From assembly GCA_948468385.1 (NCBI GenBank), contig CAOKHZ010000006.1, positions 93,697-157,696 on the forward strand: a DNA stretch of 64,000 nucleotides. The letters run 5' to 3'. This document shows positions 1 to 9,259 of this stretch, piece by piece. The notes under the pieces were generated by a model. It worked only from the letters and a program-made list of their open reading frames with translations, made no database searches and was not told the origin of the DNA. Every line of letters begins with the position of its first letter. Position 1 is the first letter of the stretch. The translations under genes and the position numbers were made by a program. The DNA is from an uncultured Faecalicatena sp. (GTDB lineage Bacteria > Bacillota > Clostridia > Lachnospirales > Lachnospiraceae).

Positions 1-2
1 AT

Positions 3-677
3 ATGGGCGGGGAAGGCTCCGAGGCGGAAACGACGTCCCCGGAAGGCTCACCAGAGGCTGCACATGAGTACATGCCACAGTCTTATCAACTGGACGCGGT
101 TCAAATGTTGGTAAACACTGCCGGATTCGAAACGCTTTCCTCCGAATCGCTCGCCATCCTCATGGAAGACGCGGCAAGCTTTCAATTCATTCAGGAAGAA
201 TTGTGCCTTCTTCAAAACAGCCTTACGGAGAAAACGGGTGAATATGACGAATATCTAAGTGTCATCACGGCCAAAAAGGAAGCCGAGGCGGAAGAACGGG
301 CGCGCAAGGAAGCCGTTCGCACGTCGATTGCGGACACGGCCTTGTCTTTCATAGGCGGTCCTTACGTATACGGTGGCAGCAATCCCAATACCGGTACGGA
401 TTGCTCCGGCTTTACAAAATATATTTATGAGCAGGTTACCGGCATCAGTCTGAACCGTACGGCGGCGGCCCAGTCCACGCAAGGCCACCCGGTTTCTGCC
501 GAAACGGCAAAACCGGGAGACTTGGTTTTCTATGGCAGCGGCGGATCTATCACCCATGTGGCGATTTACATCGGAAACGGCCAAATCGTACATGCCGCCA
601 ACAGCCGCAAGGGAATCATCCAATCTGATTTATATTATCAGACACCGGTAAAAATCGTAAGCATATTGGACGATTAA
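3..677 (+). CDS. NlpC/P60 family cell-wall hydrolase, 5' end outside window
   Basis: This is the C-terminal part of a peptidoglycan hydrolase, probably a D,L-endopeptidase acting on cell-wall stem peptides outside the cell. The last ~115 residues form an NlpC/P60 domain with the catalytic Cys in TDCSGF (about residue 134 of the fragment), the first His in ITHVAIYIG and a second polar position in HAANS. The part before it is charged and probably helical (KKEAEAEERARKEA), as in the coiled-coil linkers of such enzymes. The frame is open to the window edge and no ribosome site is visible, so the ATG at 3 is probably internal. A strong hairpin follows the TAA stop by 2 bases. Confidence 0.85.
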   Translation: MGGEGSEAETTSPEGSPEAAHEYMPQSYQLDAVQMLVNTAGFETLSSESLAILMEDAASFQFIQEELCLLQNSLTEKTGEYDEYLSVITAKKEAEAEERARKEAVRTSIADTALSFIGGPYVYGGSNPNTGTDCSGFTKYIYEQVTGISLNRTAAAQSTQGHPVSAETAKPGDLVFYGSGGSITHVAIYIGNGQIVHAANSRKGIIQSDLYYQTPVKIVSILDD

Positions 678-679
678 AC

Positions 680-720
680 GTTACAATTCACACCCTCGTC
701 AGCGTGGGGTGAATTGTAAC
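680..720 (+). terminator. Hairpin directly after NlpC/P60 stop, repeat family copy
   Basis: The arms GTTACAATTC and GAATTGTAAC pair perfectly and the stem extends inward with one bulge to about 14 pairs. There is no U-tract after it, so it may be a structured 3' end rather than a classical terminator. A second member of the same family sits in the same relation to a gene stop at 61651-61691, and both are followed by GGGCAT. Confidence 0.6.
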
Positions 721-832
721 GGGCATCATCCACTTTTTTGGTTGCCAATAACAAAAGGGAGAGGCATCGACCGGATTTATATGCATCTTCCCGTCCAAGA
801 CACGTACCGTTGCAAAGGCATTCCCCGGCAAC

Positions 833-1771
833 TCACTTCATCCTATCTTGTATCCATCCGTAAAAGTCCTCCATCACTTGTTGTCTGTCCGTCTCGTTAA
901 GCAACTCATGGCGGTCGCCCGCATACAATTTAAGCGTCACGTCCTTGATTCCCGCTGCCTTATATTTCTCATATACTTTGCGTACGCCCTTTCCAAATCC
1001 GCCACACGGATCCTCCATGCCCGCCGCGAACAATATCGGCAACGACTTCGGAATCATAAACAAATTTTCCTTCTTTTGCATCTTCAACATGCCGCCCAAC
1101 ATGTGGTAATAAGCATTGACCGTGAACACGAACGAACACAATGGATCCGAAATATACGCATCTAATTTTTCCGAATCGCTCGTCACCCAGTCCGCCCGGG
1201 TGCGCGGCGGCTTGAACGAATTATTAAAAGAACCCGTCACCATGTAATCTACCAACTTGCTGCGGTAATGCCAACCCCTGACCAAGGCAATCATCCTGCA
1301 GAACGCGCGCCCCCCATATAGCACGATTTCCGGCTGCTCCTGCACGACGCCGATAACCAGCGCACCAGCCAGCCCGCTCCCATACATCTGGATATATTGC
1401 CTCAACAAGATGGAGCCCATGCTGTGTCCAAGCATGAAATATGGAACATCTGGATATTTCTTCATGGTACGGACGCGCAGGGTGTGCATGTCGCTTATCA
1501 CGCAAGTATTTCCATACTTTTGATGGAAATACCCATATTCCGACTTACCCTGCACGGATTTCCCATGTCCCAAATGGTCATTGCCGACCACGTAAAACCC
1601 CCGTTCGCAGAGATACCTCGCGAACTCGTCATAACGTTCAATATACTCCACCATGCCATGGCAAAGCTGTACCACGCCCACGAGCTCGCCTTCCGGTTTC
1701 CACTCAACGGTATGAATCTCCGTATTGCCATCTTTTGACGGGAAATAGAATTCGTCCTTCATCTTATCCAC
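833..1771 (-). CDS. Alpha/beta hydrolase, monoacylglycerol lipase / lysophospholipase type
   Basis: A 312-residue serine hydrolase of the Hydrolase_4 (S33-like) group. The nucleophile elbow is GHSMGS (about residue 117), an oxyanion HG pair occurs in LCHGMVEY, and the late acid and base are in AAGMEDPCGG and GDRHELLNE. It has no signal peptide, so it is probably cytoplasmic and acts on lipid esters. I choose the GTG start at 1771 because AAGGA lies about 6 bases upstream; an ATG nine bases further in is the alternative. The GTG shares one base with the TAG stop of citrate synthase, so the two genes are translationally coupled, although no metabolic link is obvious. Confidence 0.85.
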   Translation of the reverse strand: MDKMKDEFYFPSKDGNTEIHTVEWKPEGELVGVVQLCHGMVEYIERYDEFARYLCERGFYVVGNDHLGHGKSVQGKSEYGYFHQKYGNTCVISDMHTLRVRTMKKYPDVPYFMLGHSMGSILLRQYIQMYGSGLAGALVIGVVQEQPEIVLYGGRAFCRMIALVRGWHYRSKLVDYMVTGSFNNSFKPPRTRADWVTSDSEKLDAYISDPLCSFVFTVNAYYHMLGGMLKMQKKENLFMIPKSLPILFAAGMEDPCGGFGKGVRKVYEKYKAAGIKDVTLKLYAGDRHELLNETDRQQVMEDFYGWIQDRMK

Positions 1772-3141
1772 TACCTATCCTTCAATTCAATATAGTCACG
1801 ATACGGGGCCAACGGCTTGTACGCCGGACGGATGATTTTATCCGCGTTTTGCAACTCTTCCAACCGGTGCGCGCTCCACCCCACGATTCTGGCCGCCGCA
1901 AAAATCGGCGTATACAATGCGGGCGGCAAGCCAAGCATGCTGTATACCAGGCCGCTATAAAAATCGACGTTCGCATTGACACCCTTGTAAATCCTGCGCT
2001 TCTCCCCGATAATCTGTGGCGCCATGTGCTCTACCTTCTCATATAGTGCATATTCTTTCTCAAAATGCTTCTCCATCGCAAGCTGTTTGACAAACTTCTT
2101 GAATATCTCCGCCCTGGGGTCGGAAATGGAATAAATCGCGTGCCCCATCCCGTAAATGAGCCCCTTTTGATCGAACGCCTTCTTGTCCAACAAATCCGAC
2201 AAGTACTTGCGAATCTGGTCGTCGTCCGTCCAATCCGTCAGCACGCTCTTCATGTCTTCAAACATCTGTGTCACCTTGACGTTCGCCCCTCCGTGCTTCG
2301 GCCCTTTCAAAGAGGACATGGCCGCCGCAATGGTAGAGTACGTGTCGGTTCCCGAAGAAGTAACCACGTGGGTCGTAAACGTGGAATTGTTACCACCGCC
2401 ATGATCCATGTGAAGCACCAACGCCATGTCAAGAATGCTTGCTTCCAATTCCGTGTACTCCCTATTCTCTCGAAGCATCATGAGAATGTTCTCCGCGGCC
2501 GAAAGTTTCGGGTTCGGGGCATAAATATACAAATCCTGCCCTATTTTATAATTATATGCATGATAGCCGTAAACCATCAGCATCGGAAACTGGCTAATCA
2601 GGTTAATGCACTGACGCAGGACGTTCGGCAGGCTGGTGTCATCTGCCTTGTCATCATACGCATATAGCTGCAAAATGCAACGCGAAATACTGTTCATCAT
2701 GTCCGGGCTCGGAGCCTTCATGATGACGTCCCGCGTAAAGTTCGGCGGCAACATCCTGCGATCAGAAAGCATCTCCTGAAAATCCTGAAGCTCCGGCTCC
2801 GTCGGAAGATCGCCAAACAGCAGCAAGTACGCGGTCTCCTCGAATCCCGGATGTCCCGCTTCCAAAAAACCCTTCACGATGTCCTTGATATTGTATCCTC
2901 GGTAATAAAGATTACCCGGACAAGGCACTTCCTCCCCATCCACGATTTTCTTGGCACAAACGTCGGAAACATTTGTCAATCCGGCAAGCACGCCCTTCCC
3001 GTTCAAGTCGCGCAAGCCCCTCTTCACCTCGTACTGCGTGTACAACTCCTTGTCAATCGCATTGTTCTTCTCGCACTTCGCGGCCAGGTACTGAATCCTC
3101 GGAGTGTTTTCAAAAATAATGTTGTCAATGTTTTTCGCCAT
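1771..3141 (-). CDS. gltA: Citrate synthase
   Basis: A 456-residue citrate synthase that condenses oxaloacetate and acetyl-CoA. Typical blocks are the HMDHGGGNNSTF segment (first active-site His), the GPKHGGANVKV segment, GMGHAIYSISDPRA (second His) and the late NVDFYSGLVY segment with the catalytic Asp and an Arg-containing end. The size fits the longer Firmicutes form that starts with a ~30-residue extension. The ATG has GGGAGG just upstream and a well-formed promoter lies 50-75 bases before it. The neighbour downstream overlaps by one base. In an anaerobe this enzyme would feed glutamate synthesis through a partial TCA branch (inference). Confidence 0.95.
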   Translation of the reverse strand: MAKNIDNIIFENTPRIQYLAAKCEKNNAIDKELYTQYEVKRGLRDLNGKGVLAGLTNVSDVCAKKIVDGEEVPCPGNLYYRGYNIKDIVKGFLEAGHPGFEETAYLLLFGDLPTEPELQDFQEMLSDRRMLPPNFTRDVIMKAPSPDMMNSISRCILQLYAYDDKADDTSLPNVLRQCINLISQFPMLMVYGYHAYNYKIGQDLYIYAPNPKLSAAENILMMLRENREYTELEASILDMALVLHMDHGGGNNSTFTTHVVTSSGTDTYSTIAAAMSSLKGPKHGGANVKVTQMFEDMKSVLTDWTDDDQIRKYLSDLLDKKAFDQKGLIYGMGHAIYSISDPRAEIFKKFVKQLAMEKHFEKEYALYEKVEHMAPQIIGEKRRIYKGVNANVDFYSGLVYSMLGLPPALYTPIFAAARIVGWSAHRLEELQNADKIIRPAYKPLAPYRDYIELKDR

Positions 3142-3187
3142 TGGCCTCCCTCTCTTCTATGTATATTTCGTTCACTTCGACTTTTTT

Positions 3188-3216
3188 ATTATACTAAAAA
3201 CAGTGGATTTATACAA
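3188..3216 (-). promoter_or_regulatory. Sigma-70 type promoter of citrate synthase
   Basis: Read on the minus strand there is TTGTAT at 3211-3216, exactly 17 bases of spacer and TATAAT at 3188-3193, about 45 bases before the gltA start codon. Confidence 0.7.
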
Positions 3217-3373
3217 TGAATTGTGTATTAAATCTTTATGAACTGGAAATATAAGTTACCCATAAAAAATCAGGAAGAAATGAGAAACACGCACCATAAC
3301 GCCACTCATCTCTTCCCAATTATTTTTCTCATCCCAAACCGCATAAAATAACTTTACATTCGCATGACGTTCG

Positions 3374-3970
3374 TCATACAAAATGTCTCACCCTTAACTC
3401 CACCCCTTGTTCCTGCGCCAACCTCCGGCTGGCCTCGATATCCTCCTCGGACAACACGTCAACCACGGTAAATTTCACCGACTTTATTTGTTTGCCGCAC
3501 TCTTTTGCAAATGCCAGCATCCCTTCAAATGCATCCTCGAACTGCGGACGCGTGACATCCATGTAGGCCTCCTTCGTCGGCGCGTTGAGACTGATGGAAA
3601 TCGTATCCACCACCTCGGCCAGCATCGGCACGATATCGTTTTTATGGTAAAGATTACCCAATCCATTCGTATTGACCCGAATCTGCAGTCCATACTTTTC
3701 CTTCGCATATTTTGCGGACTCGACCAAATTCTCAAGCGCGCAGGTCGGCTCGCCATAACCACAGTAAACCAACTCCGTCTTTCCCGTAAAATCATATGCG
3801 TCGATGGCCGCCTTGATTTCGTCCAGCGTGGGATCGACCTTGTGCCAGAGCGTGTCGGCATCCCCCACCCCGTCATGGTGGCTGCGAATGCAAAAACGGC
3901 ACGCACAGTCACACTTGTTTGTCAGATTTACATAAACGTTATCATTGTAAGTATATAAAATATCCGCCAT
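3374..3970 (-). CDS. Radical SAM protein, TatD-associated type
   Basis: A 198-residue radical SAM enzyme. The 4Fe-4S cluster motif is CDCACRFCIR near residue 19-28 (CxxxCxxC), preceded by YVNLTNK, and a GYGEPT segment (SAM contact) and NTNGLGN follow. Short proteins of this form that begin YxYxxxxYVNLTN are known as the family often linked to TatD nucleases. No TatD gene is in view here. The substrate is unknown. AAAGGAG lies upstream of the ATG. It lies downstream of the vitamin B6 genes on the same strand, separated by a hairpin at 3997-4037. Confidence 0.8.
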   Translation of the reverse strand: MADILYTYNDNVYVNLTNKCDCACRFCIRSHHDGVGDADTLWHKVDPTLDEIKAAIDAYDFTGKTELVYCGYGEPTCALENLVESAKYAKEKYGLQIRVNTNGLGNLYHKNDIVPMLAEVVDTISISLNAPTKEAYMDVTRPQFEDAFEGMLAFAKECGKQIKSVKFTVVDVLSEEDIEASRRLAQEQGVELRVRHFV

Positions 3971-3996
3971 GAATAAATCTCCTTTCTCATTTACGC

Positions 3997-4037
3997 CATA
4001 CGGCTTGTTATTCCTTATTTAAGTGACAAGCCGCATG
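3997..4037. terminator. Hairpin between ECF gene and radical SAM gene
   Basis: CGGCTTGT at 4001-4008 pairs with ACAAGCCG at 4026-4033, extended by CAT/ATG outside a one-base mismatch. The loop is about 17 bases. It lies between two minus-strand genes and could end the vitamin B6 transcript or stabilise the next message. Confidence 0.4.
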
Positions 4038-4091
4038 CCTTTTCACCACTTTTCATTTCCACGTTATTCCCTCAGCATGCCGCGGGGCAGT

Positions 4092-4652
4092 TCACTGGTT
4101 CGCCTTTACCTTTCCCGGCACTCTTTCCGTCATTCCAAGTGCCGGCATAATCTTTTGTTTCAAGTGAATCCGGTCAAGTGCCACGGCCAGTGCGAGGAAT
4201 ATAGCCGCGCTGCCGCCGGACTGTACGGCACTGCCTGCAAACGATACCAGCGGGGCAACAAAATTACCAAACAAAAGTCCTTCCGCCAGCCAATAACCCG
4301 TCGCTGAAACAAGGGCCGCGATAAATGGCGCCGCGATATTTCTCGGGCAGAGAATGCGTCCCTCCTTGCTGGTAAATGGCAACGTAATCAACATCTTGAT
4401 AATGATTGTCGCCGGAGCCCACATCGGCGCGGTCAACAAATCCGCCAGTCCGCCGCCGATGGCCGCCGCGGCCAACGCGTAAGGTCTCGGCAATAGCACC
4501 GCCGCCACATAAATCAACGCGTCCCCGAAATGAATGTATCCCCCGTTCGCCCCATAGGGAACGTGGCAGATATACGCCGTCATAATCGTAATCATCGCCG
4601 CCAAAAGTCCCGTCATTACCATCTTCGTAGTCGTTGCCTTTTGATTTCTCAT
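4092..4652 (-). CDS. ECF transporter S component, predicted pyridoxine uptake
   Basis: A 186-residue, very hydrophobic protein with five to six predicted membrane spans (about residues 10-30, 42-60, 64-85, 88-108, 118-140, 145-165). The pattern VPYGANGGYIHFGDALIYVAA is typical of small substrate-binding (S) subunits of energy-coupling factor transporters related to PF07155. The gene lies just downstream of pyridoxamine kinase, which suggests that it takes up a B6 vitamer for phosphorylation; this assignment rests on context. The shared EcfA/T energising genes are not in the window. No riboswitch-like leader is visible in the short gap upstream. Confidence 0.7.
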   Translation of the reverse strand: MRNQKATTTKMVMTGLLAAMITIMTAYICHVPYGANGGYIHFGDALIYVAAVLLPRPYALAAAAIGGGLADLLTAPMWAPATIIIKMLITLPFTSKEGRILCPRNIAAPFIAALVSATGYWLAEGLLFGNFVAPLVSFAGSAVQSGGSAAIFLALAVALDRIHLKQKIMPALGMTERVPGKVKANQ

Positions 4653-4717
4653 CGTTATTTCCTTCCTTCATAAAAAATGTTCATAGTTTCATTTCCCATC
4701 TTCCGATATCAATATCC

Positions 4718-4785
4718 CTGATATTCATCATTCCCAGGTATTCATCATTCCCTGATATTCATCATTCCCTGATATTCAACATTCC
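4718..4785. repeat. Four 17-bp tandem repeats over the pyridoxamine kinase stop
   Basis: The unit CTGATATTCATCATTCC occurs four times head to tail (4718-4734, 4735-4751, 4752-4768, 4769-4785) with two or three changes in total. A weaker copy precedes it. The array runs through the TGA stop of the kinase gene, so the repeat encodes the last residues (NIRE) of the protein. Confidence 0.85.
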
Positions 4786-5823
4786 CAGATATTTTTCGAA
4801 ATTCGCCCCGTCGTTTCGTTCCACGCCTTCCCGAACGGCATCTTCCATCGCCCGGGAGATAAATTCTCCGGCCAGTTCCACGGTTTTGAAAACGTCGTCG
4901 CCCCGCGCCATGCCGCCTGCCAGCACCGACGCGAACAAATCGCCCGTTCCCGAAAAACTACCGCCAACGTAAGGAAACGCCAAGAATCTGCTGGAAATCG
5001 TCCCATCGGTCGAACCATTGGCATCCCTGCCGATTAATATCCCCTCGTCTTCCGACTGCATTCCGTTCTTCACCACCGCCAAATTTCCAATCTTAGCCGC
5101 GCCATTGTCCGGGTCTTCAAATCCAATCCCCGTCACCACCACGATGCGCGGCCCCCTGGCAATCATTTCACGCGCCATTCGCTCGACGGCCTCCAAAAAC
5201 ATGTCATTTCGGGTTGAAAGCTCGCAACACCGAACCCCGTTTCCACTTCTGGACAAGCATTTCAATTCCTGAAAATCATTTCCGGTCAAAAGGCACAACT
5301 CCGTCAAATTCGGCGTAATGATGTCTGCCCGCGCCGCCAGGCGTTTCATCCGCTCCAACAACTTCGGCGTGAACATTTTGTATGTCCGCCCGTCATCCCC
5401 CATGACCGGGTCTACCAACAAGTACGGCCTACGTTTCTTTAGAATCCCTCCTTCCGGCAGGCACTCCGTCAACTTCTCCTGCCCTGACGAATTTTCCGCC
5501 GCATTCCCACGTTTCGGGGAATCCGCCACATGAAACGTATCCAAAAAGCGGAAAATCTGCGTAATTTGCTCCTCGTTTGCCACGTATCCGGTGTAAATTC
5601 CGTCAAACGCGACTCCCATCTTTTCCCACTCGCGACGAAAACACTCCATCTTTTCCGTATAATCATCACAATAAAAACTCGGATACCCCGTCTGAGCACT
5701 CAGTATCGCCGTCGGCAGGGGGCAGGGCTGCGCGCCCATGACGGAAATCACCGGTATCGCCGCCGTCAAGGAACAGCGGCCAAATCCCGACAAGTCATTG
5801 ATTACCGCTATTTTCTTTATCAT
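4762..5823 (-). CDS. pdxY: Pyridoxamine / pyridoxal kinase (PfkB fold)
   Basis: The protein phosphorylates B6 vitamers with ATP. It begins KKIAVINDLSGFGRCSLTAA, the typical start of the Clostridia pyridoxamine kinase group, carries LVDPVMGDDG and TPNLTELCLLTG, and ends with the anion hole/catalytic segment FSGTGDLFASVL (catalytic Asp). I start at 5823, because AGAAGGGAAGAGG lies directly before it; an upstream in-frame ATG at 5880 has no such site. At about 353 residues it is longer than the usual ~290. The excess is in low-complexity inserts near PKRGNAAENSSGQEK, SRSGNGVRCCEL and QSEDEGILIGRDANGS. The ECF S component follows on the same strand. Confidence 0.88.
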   Translation of the reverse strand: MIKKIAVINDLSGFGRCSLTAAIPVISVMGAQPCPLPTAILSAQTGYPSFYCDDYTEKMECFRREWEKMGVAFDGIYTGYVANEEQITQIFRFLDTFHVADSPKRGNAAENSSGQEKLTECLPEGGILKKRRPYLLVDPVMGDDGRTYKMFTPKLLERMKRLAARADIITPNLTELCLLTGNDFQELKCLSRSGNGVRCCELSTRNDMFLEAVERMAREMIARGPRIVVVTGIGFEDPDNGAAKIGNLAVVKNGMQSEDEGILIGRDANGSTDGTISSRFLAFPYVGGSFSGTGDLFASVLAGGMARGDDVFKTVELAGEFISRAMEDAVREGVERNDGANFEKYLGMLNIRE

Positions 5824-6013
5824 CCTCTTCCCTTCTTTCCAAAAAACCGCCATCACTCCAATATAGGGATAATGCATCACCTATATATCATCGCTAAACT
5901 TTTAGAAATAAGATAACACGCATCTGGCTCTATCAAAAGAACCAATTTTGTTATTTTTAACCAGACCAGTTTGTATTTCTATTTTCTTCACGCATATCAA
6001 TATTATGCAGAGC

Positions 6014-6133
6014 AAAGAGTCCGGCTTGCCGGACTCTCGCGCCGGTGCGCTGCTGCGTCAGCAGCCATTTTCTTTATGCGCGAAGTGCGCATCCCCCGGA
6101 GGGTTTTGCTTTATAGGGAACGAAGTTTCCTAT
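6014..6133. repeat. 120-bp dispersed repeat, copy 1
   Basis: The segment starts with the hairpin AGTCCGGCTTGCCGGACT and ends with the hairpin TATAGGGAACGAAGTTTCC-TATA. A second copy in the same orientation lies at 23165-23283. The rest of the 447-bp gap (5824-6270) holds no gene; it should contain the promoter of the kinase on its left side. Confidence 0.85.
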
Positions 6134-6270
6134 AGAAAAAAAGAACCGTCACATTATCCACGCTAGTATAACATGACAGTTCCCTATTGATTCTTCTCTC
6201 GTCGACAGACTCCCTTTGTCAGTGTCGGTACACACATGGGTTGAGGCGTGTTGCCATCTGTACACCAACG

Positions 6271-8229
6271 CTACTTTTTAGACTTTATTTTCTGCACCTC
6301 CCTGTCGAACGTCAGCACCCCGTTCACCTCTTCCTCCACGTCCGACACCTGCGTGTACACGCTGGCACACAACCCCTTTGGAATCAACGCCTGCACCTTC
6401 GCGTCCAATTCTTCGTAGGCCTGGTTCAGCGCGTCCAAATCCGTATACGTCCCGTAACCGTACAATTCCTCGCACGCGCTATGCCCTTGTACTTGCAACG
6501 CGATTCCGCCAAATTCAGAGAGCACCGCCGCCCGCTCCTTCTCCGGCTTCACTTCCAATTTGAAAAAATAATTATGCACGCTCTGCATGTCGCCGCAGCC
6601 CTGGTCAAACCAGCCGCTCGCCGAATCTATCAACCGCGTGTCATCCTCCTGCCTGGCAATGTCCGTCATTTCCCTGGTGGAAAATTGTCCCCATCCCTCG
6701 TTGAAAACGACCCACGCCGCGATGCTTGGATGCCTCTTCAGCAACCGAATGGTCTCCCGCATTTCCCGGACGAATTCCAACCTGCCTTTCTTGTCCTTCC
6801 TTGACAAAAGCCACCGGTAACGGTCCCCGACCTTGATATTTTTACACGAAAGCGCCGTCGCCAAATAAGTCACGTACCAATCCTGATAGGACGACCCGCC
6901 GTTTACCATGTCCTGCCACACGACCATGCCCAGCCGGTCGCAATGGTAATACCAACGCTGCGGCTCAATTTTAATATGCTTGCGAATCATATTAAAGCCC
7001 ACGGACTTCATGGTCTGGATGTCATAAACCAACGCCTCGTCGGCCGGTGCCGTGTAAAGCCCGTCCGGCCAATACCCCTGGTCAAGCACTCCCTTCTGAA
7101 ATTGCGGCTTATGGTTTAAACAAATGCGCGGGATGCCCTTCTCATCCGGCTCCACGGTAAACGTGCGCACCGCGAAATAGCTTCGCACCACGTCGGATCC
7201 CATTTTCACGGTGAAATAATATAAATACGGAGTCTCGCAATTCCATAAGCGCGCCTCGGGAATGTCAATCTCGATCGGCTGATTGGCCTTTCCGAACGCG
7301 GTGGCCACAATCTGCGGATGTGCCGCCTCGTCCGCGCCATCCTCCACAACCGCTCTTTGTTCGTCCGAATAAATCCCGGCCTGCTCCACGGCAACCTCTA
7401 CTGACAGATTCCCCACGGCCTTCACCGTGACGCACGCCTTACCGGATGCCGGCTCTCCATTCTCGCCGACCACAGCCAATTCCGTCCGCACTTCCAAATC
7501 CTCTATATACTGCCGCGGCACGTATTCCATCCACACGGTCTGCCAGATACCGCTCTGCGCCGTGTAATACATACCGCCCCGCTCAAGCTTTTGCTTTCCC
7601 CGCGTATGATAGGACGTGTCGCTCAAATCCTTGACTACGACGGACAACTCGACCCGCCACACGCGCTTCGCGTCTTCCGTGGCGGCCGTGGCGTCCCCCG
7701 AGGCATCTACTGCGGTTCCCTCCGTCCACGTTTTCATCACGGGTTCCGTGACATCCACCGTAAACGGCAAATATCCGCCCGTATGACGCGCCACTTCCCT
7801 GCCGCCCACATACACCCGGCAATGTTGGTCCACCGCCCCGAAATGCAAGAGCAGCCTCATCCCCGTCTCCATTCTTTCCGCATCAATCTCTAACATGCGT
7901 CGATACCAGAGAAATTCGTCCGGCTGCAGCTGGCGATTCACTCCTGACAGCGACGTCTCCGGCGAAAACGGCACGCAAATTTCCCCTATCGCAAGCACAT
8001 CCCCTCCCATGCCAGACGCGCCAACCACTTCGCCCGTATTCCCCGCCTTGCCAAAACAGTCCGGTCTGCGCCCGCTTTTCGTAAACGCGTAGTCCCATGT
8101 TCCGTTCAGGCAAACATAACCGTCACGCCGCATCAATGGGCGGGGATATTCCTCAAGCACGTGCTCCTTGTCAAGCTCCCGCCCCCACTTGGTCTCCAAC
8201 TGTCTGATTGCTTTCGCATGTTTCCTCAT
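6271..8229 (-). CDS. Glycoside hydrolase family 2 protein
   Basis: A 652-residue GH2 enzyme (beta-galactosidase/glucuronidase clan). Order: jelly-roll sugar-binding domain with LNGTWDYAF at ~40, an Ig-like sandwich in the middle, then a TIM barrel. The acid/base Glu is in VFNEGWGQ (about residue 510) and the nucleophile Glu is in LSEFGG (about 571). GFNMIRKHIKIEP and the WQDMVNGGS segment are also typical. No signal peptide, so it acts inside the cell on imported sugars or glycosides. Two insertions, VGASGMGGDVLAIGE and VDASGDATAATEDAKR, look lineage specific. GGAGG precedes the ATG. The substrate cannot be told from the sequence. Confidence 0.88.
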   Translation of the reverse strand: MRKHAKAIRQLETKWGRELDKEHVLEEYPRPLMRRDGYVCLNGTWDYAFTKSGRRPDCFGKAGNTGEVVGASGMGGDVLAIGEICVPFSPETSLSGVNRQLQPDEFLWYRRMLEIDAERMETGMRLLLHFGAVDQHCRVYVGGREVARHTGGYLPFTVDVTEPVMKTWTEGTAVDASGDATAATEDAKRVWRVELSVVVKDLSDTSYHTRGKQKLERGGMYYTAQSGIWQTVWMEYVPRQYIEDLEVRTELAVVGENGEPASGKACVTVKAVGNLSVEVAVEQAGIYSDEQRAVVEDGADEAAHPQIVATAFGKANQPIEIDIPEARLWNCETPYLYYFTVKMGSDVVRSYFAVRTFTVEPDEKGIPRICLNHKPQFQKGVLDQGYWPDGLYTAPADEALVYDIQTMKSVGFNMIRKHIKIEPQRWYYHCDRLGMVVWQDMVNGGSSYQDWYVTYLATALSCKNIKVGDRYRWLLSRKDKKGRLEFVREMRETIRLLKRHPSIAAWVVFNEGWGQFSTREMTDIARQEDDTRLIDSASGWFDQGCGDMQSVHNYFFKLEVKPEKERAAVLSEFGGIALQVQGHSACEELYGYGTYTDLDALNQAYEELDAKVQALIPKGLCASVYTQVSDVEEEVNGVLTFDREVQKIKSKK

Positions 8230-8250
8230 CCTGCCTCCTCACTTTCTTCG

Positions 8251-9222
8251 TCACTTCTCATACACCGCCCGGTTTTGTTCCTCGTCCTCCTTCACGATTA
8301 CATGCTCAAAACTTCGAATATATTGCTTAAATTGAGAATACCCATAATCCCGTACCTTGAAATCCCGAAACTCGCTGCGAATCTTGTTCCCCAACGCGCC
8401 TAACGTGACACCTTGCGGCCCCGCCGCCTTGATTTCTCCCAAAATATACTCTTCCACTTGTTCTTTCCTGCTCTTGTCCTCGTTAAACATCACCGTCACC
8501 TGGGTTCCCACCTGGTTCAATTTCAGCCGGGGCAGCGTCTCCAAAAACTTTGACAACAAGCTGTAACCATAACGGCGAACGTCAAAGTCCGGGTACAGTT
8601 TCACGAGTCGGCTTCCCACTTCGCCCAGCCCCGTCTCCTTATCGTCATTTTTATTCTCGGTTATAATCTTGGCGACCGCCTCCTCAATCTGGCTCTTCGT
8701 CACCGGAACGCTGCTGCCATTCGCCGAAGCGTTGCTGCGCCTGACATTCTTGTTCTCGTCCACGTTACGTACCGCGTTCCCTTGTACGCTGTCCTCCAAA
8801 AGAAGTTCCAGCTCCGTGAAAATGTCGCACGCCTTGCGAAACGGCACCGGCGTCTTGCTCTCGCCCATCCCGATGACCGTGCGCCCGCTCTCCCGCAGCC
8901 TGCTCGCCAGCTTCGTAAAGTCACTGTCGCTCGAAACGAGGCAGAAGCCCTCCAGCTCGCTCGTATAAAGCATGTCCATGGCATCAATAATCATCGCCGA
9001 ATCCGTCGCGTTTTTCCCATGCGTGTAACTAAACTGCTGAATCGGGGTGATGCTGTTCTGCAAAAGCACCTCTTTCCAGCTCGAGCTCTGCGTACTCGTC
9101 CAGTCCCCGTAAATCCTTTTATACGTAACGTTCCCATATTTGGACAATTCATCCAATATCGGCGTGATATATTTTGCCGACACGTTGTCGGAATCAATCA
9201 ATAATGCAAATCGGTTTTCCAT
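8251..9222 (-). CDS. NYN-domain (LabA/DUF88) protein with OST-HTH domains
   Basis: A 323-residue protein. Residues 1-145 are a NYN (PIN-like) nuclease domain: FALLIDSDNVS with the first acidic residue, NATDSAMIIDAMD, and LVSSDSDFTKLASRLRE, which supply the acidic metal site. Two winged-helix OST-HTH/LOTUS-type units follow (about 180-250 and 255-318; the repeats share GSRLVKLYPDFDVRRYGYS and GNKIRSEFRDFKVRDYGYS). This architecture is known in bacteria and is thought to act on RNA. The role here is not known. It lies between metallophosphoesterase genes and a GH2 gene on the same strand. Confidence 0.85.
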   Translation of the reverse strand: MENRFALLIDSDNVSAKYITPILDELSKYGNVTYKRIYGDWTSTQSSSWKEVLLQNSITPIQQFSYTHGKNATDSAMIIDAMDMLYTSELEGFCLVSSDSDFTKLASRLRESGRTVIGMGESKTPVPFRKACDIFTELELLLEDSVQGNAVRNVDENKNVRRSNASANGSSVPVTKSQIEEAVAKIITENKNDDKETGLGEVGSRLVKLYPDFDVRRYGYSLLSKFLETLPRLKLNQVGTQVTVMFNEDKSRKEQVEEYILGEIKAAGPQGVTLGALGNKIRSEFRDFKVRDYGYSQFKQYIRSFEHVIVKEDEEQNRAVYEK

Positions 9223-9259
9223 TTGTTACTATCCTCTTCCTTCCTCTACAATCAAATTC

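Noticed and set aside
4653-5880. Riboswitch in front of the vitamin B6 genes
   Set aside because: The gaps before both genes are short and show no conserved riboswitch core; the tandem repeat there has no stable fold.
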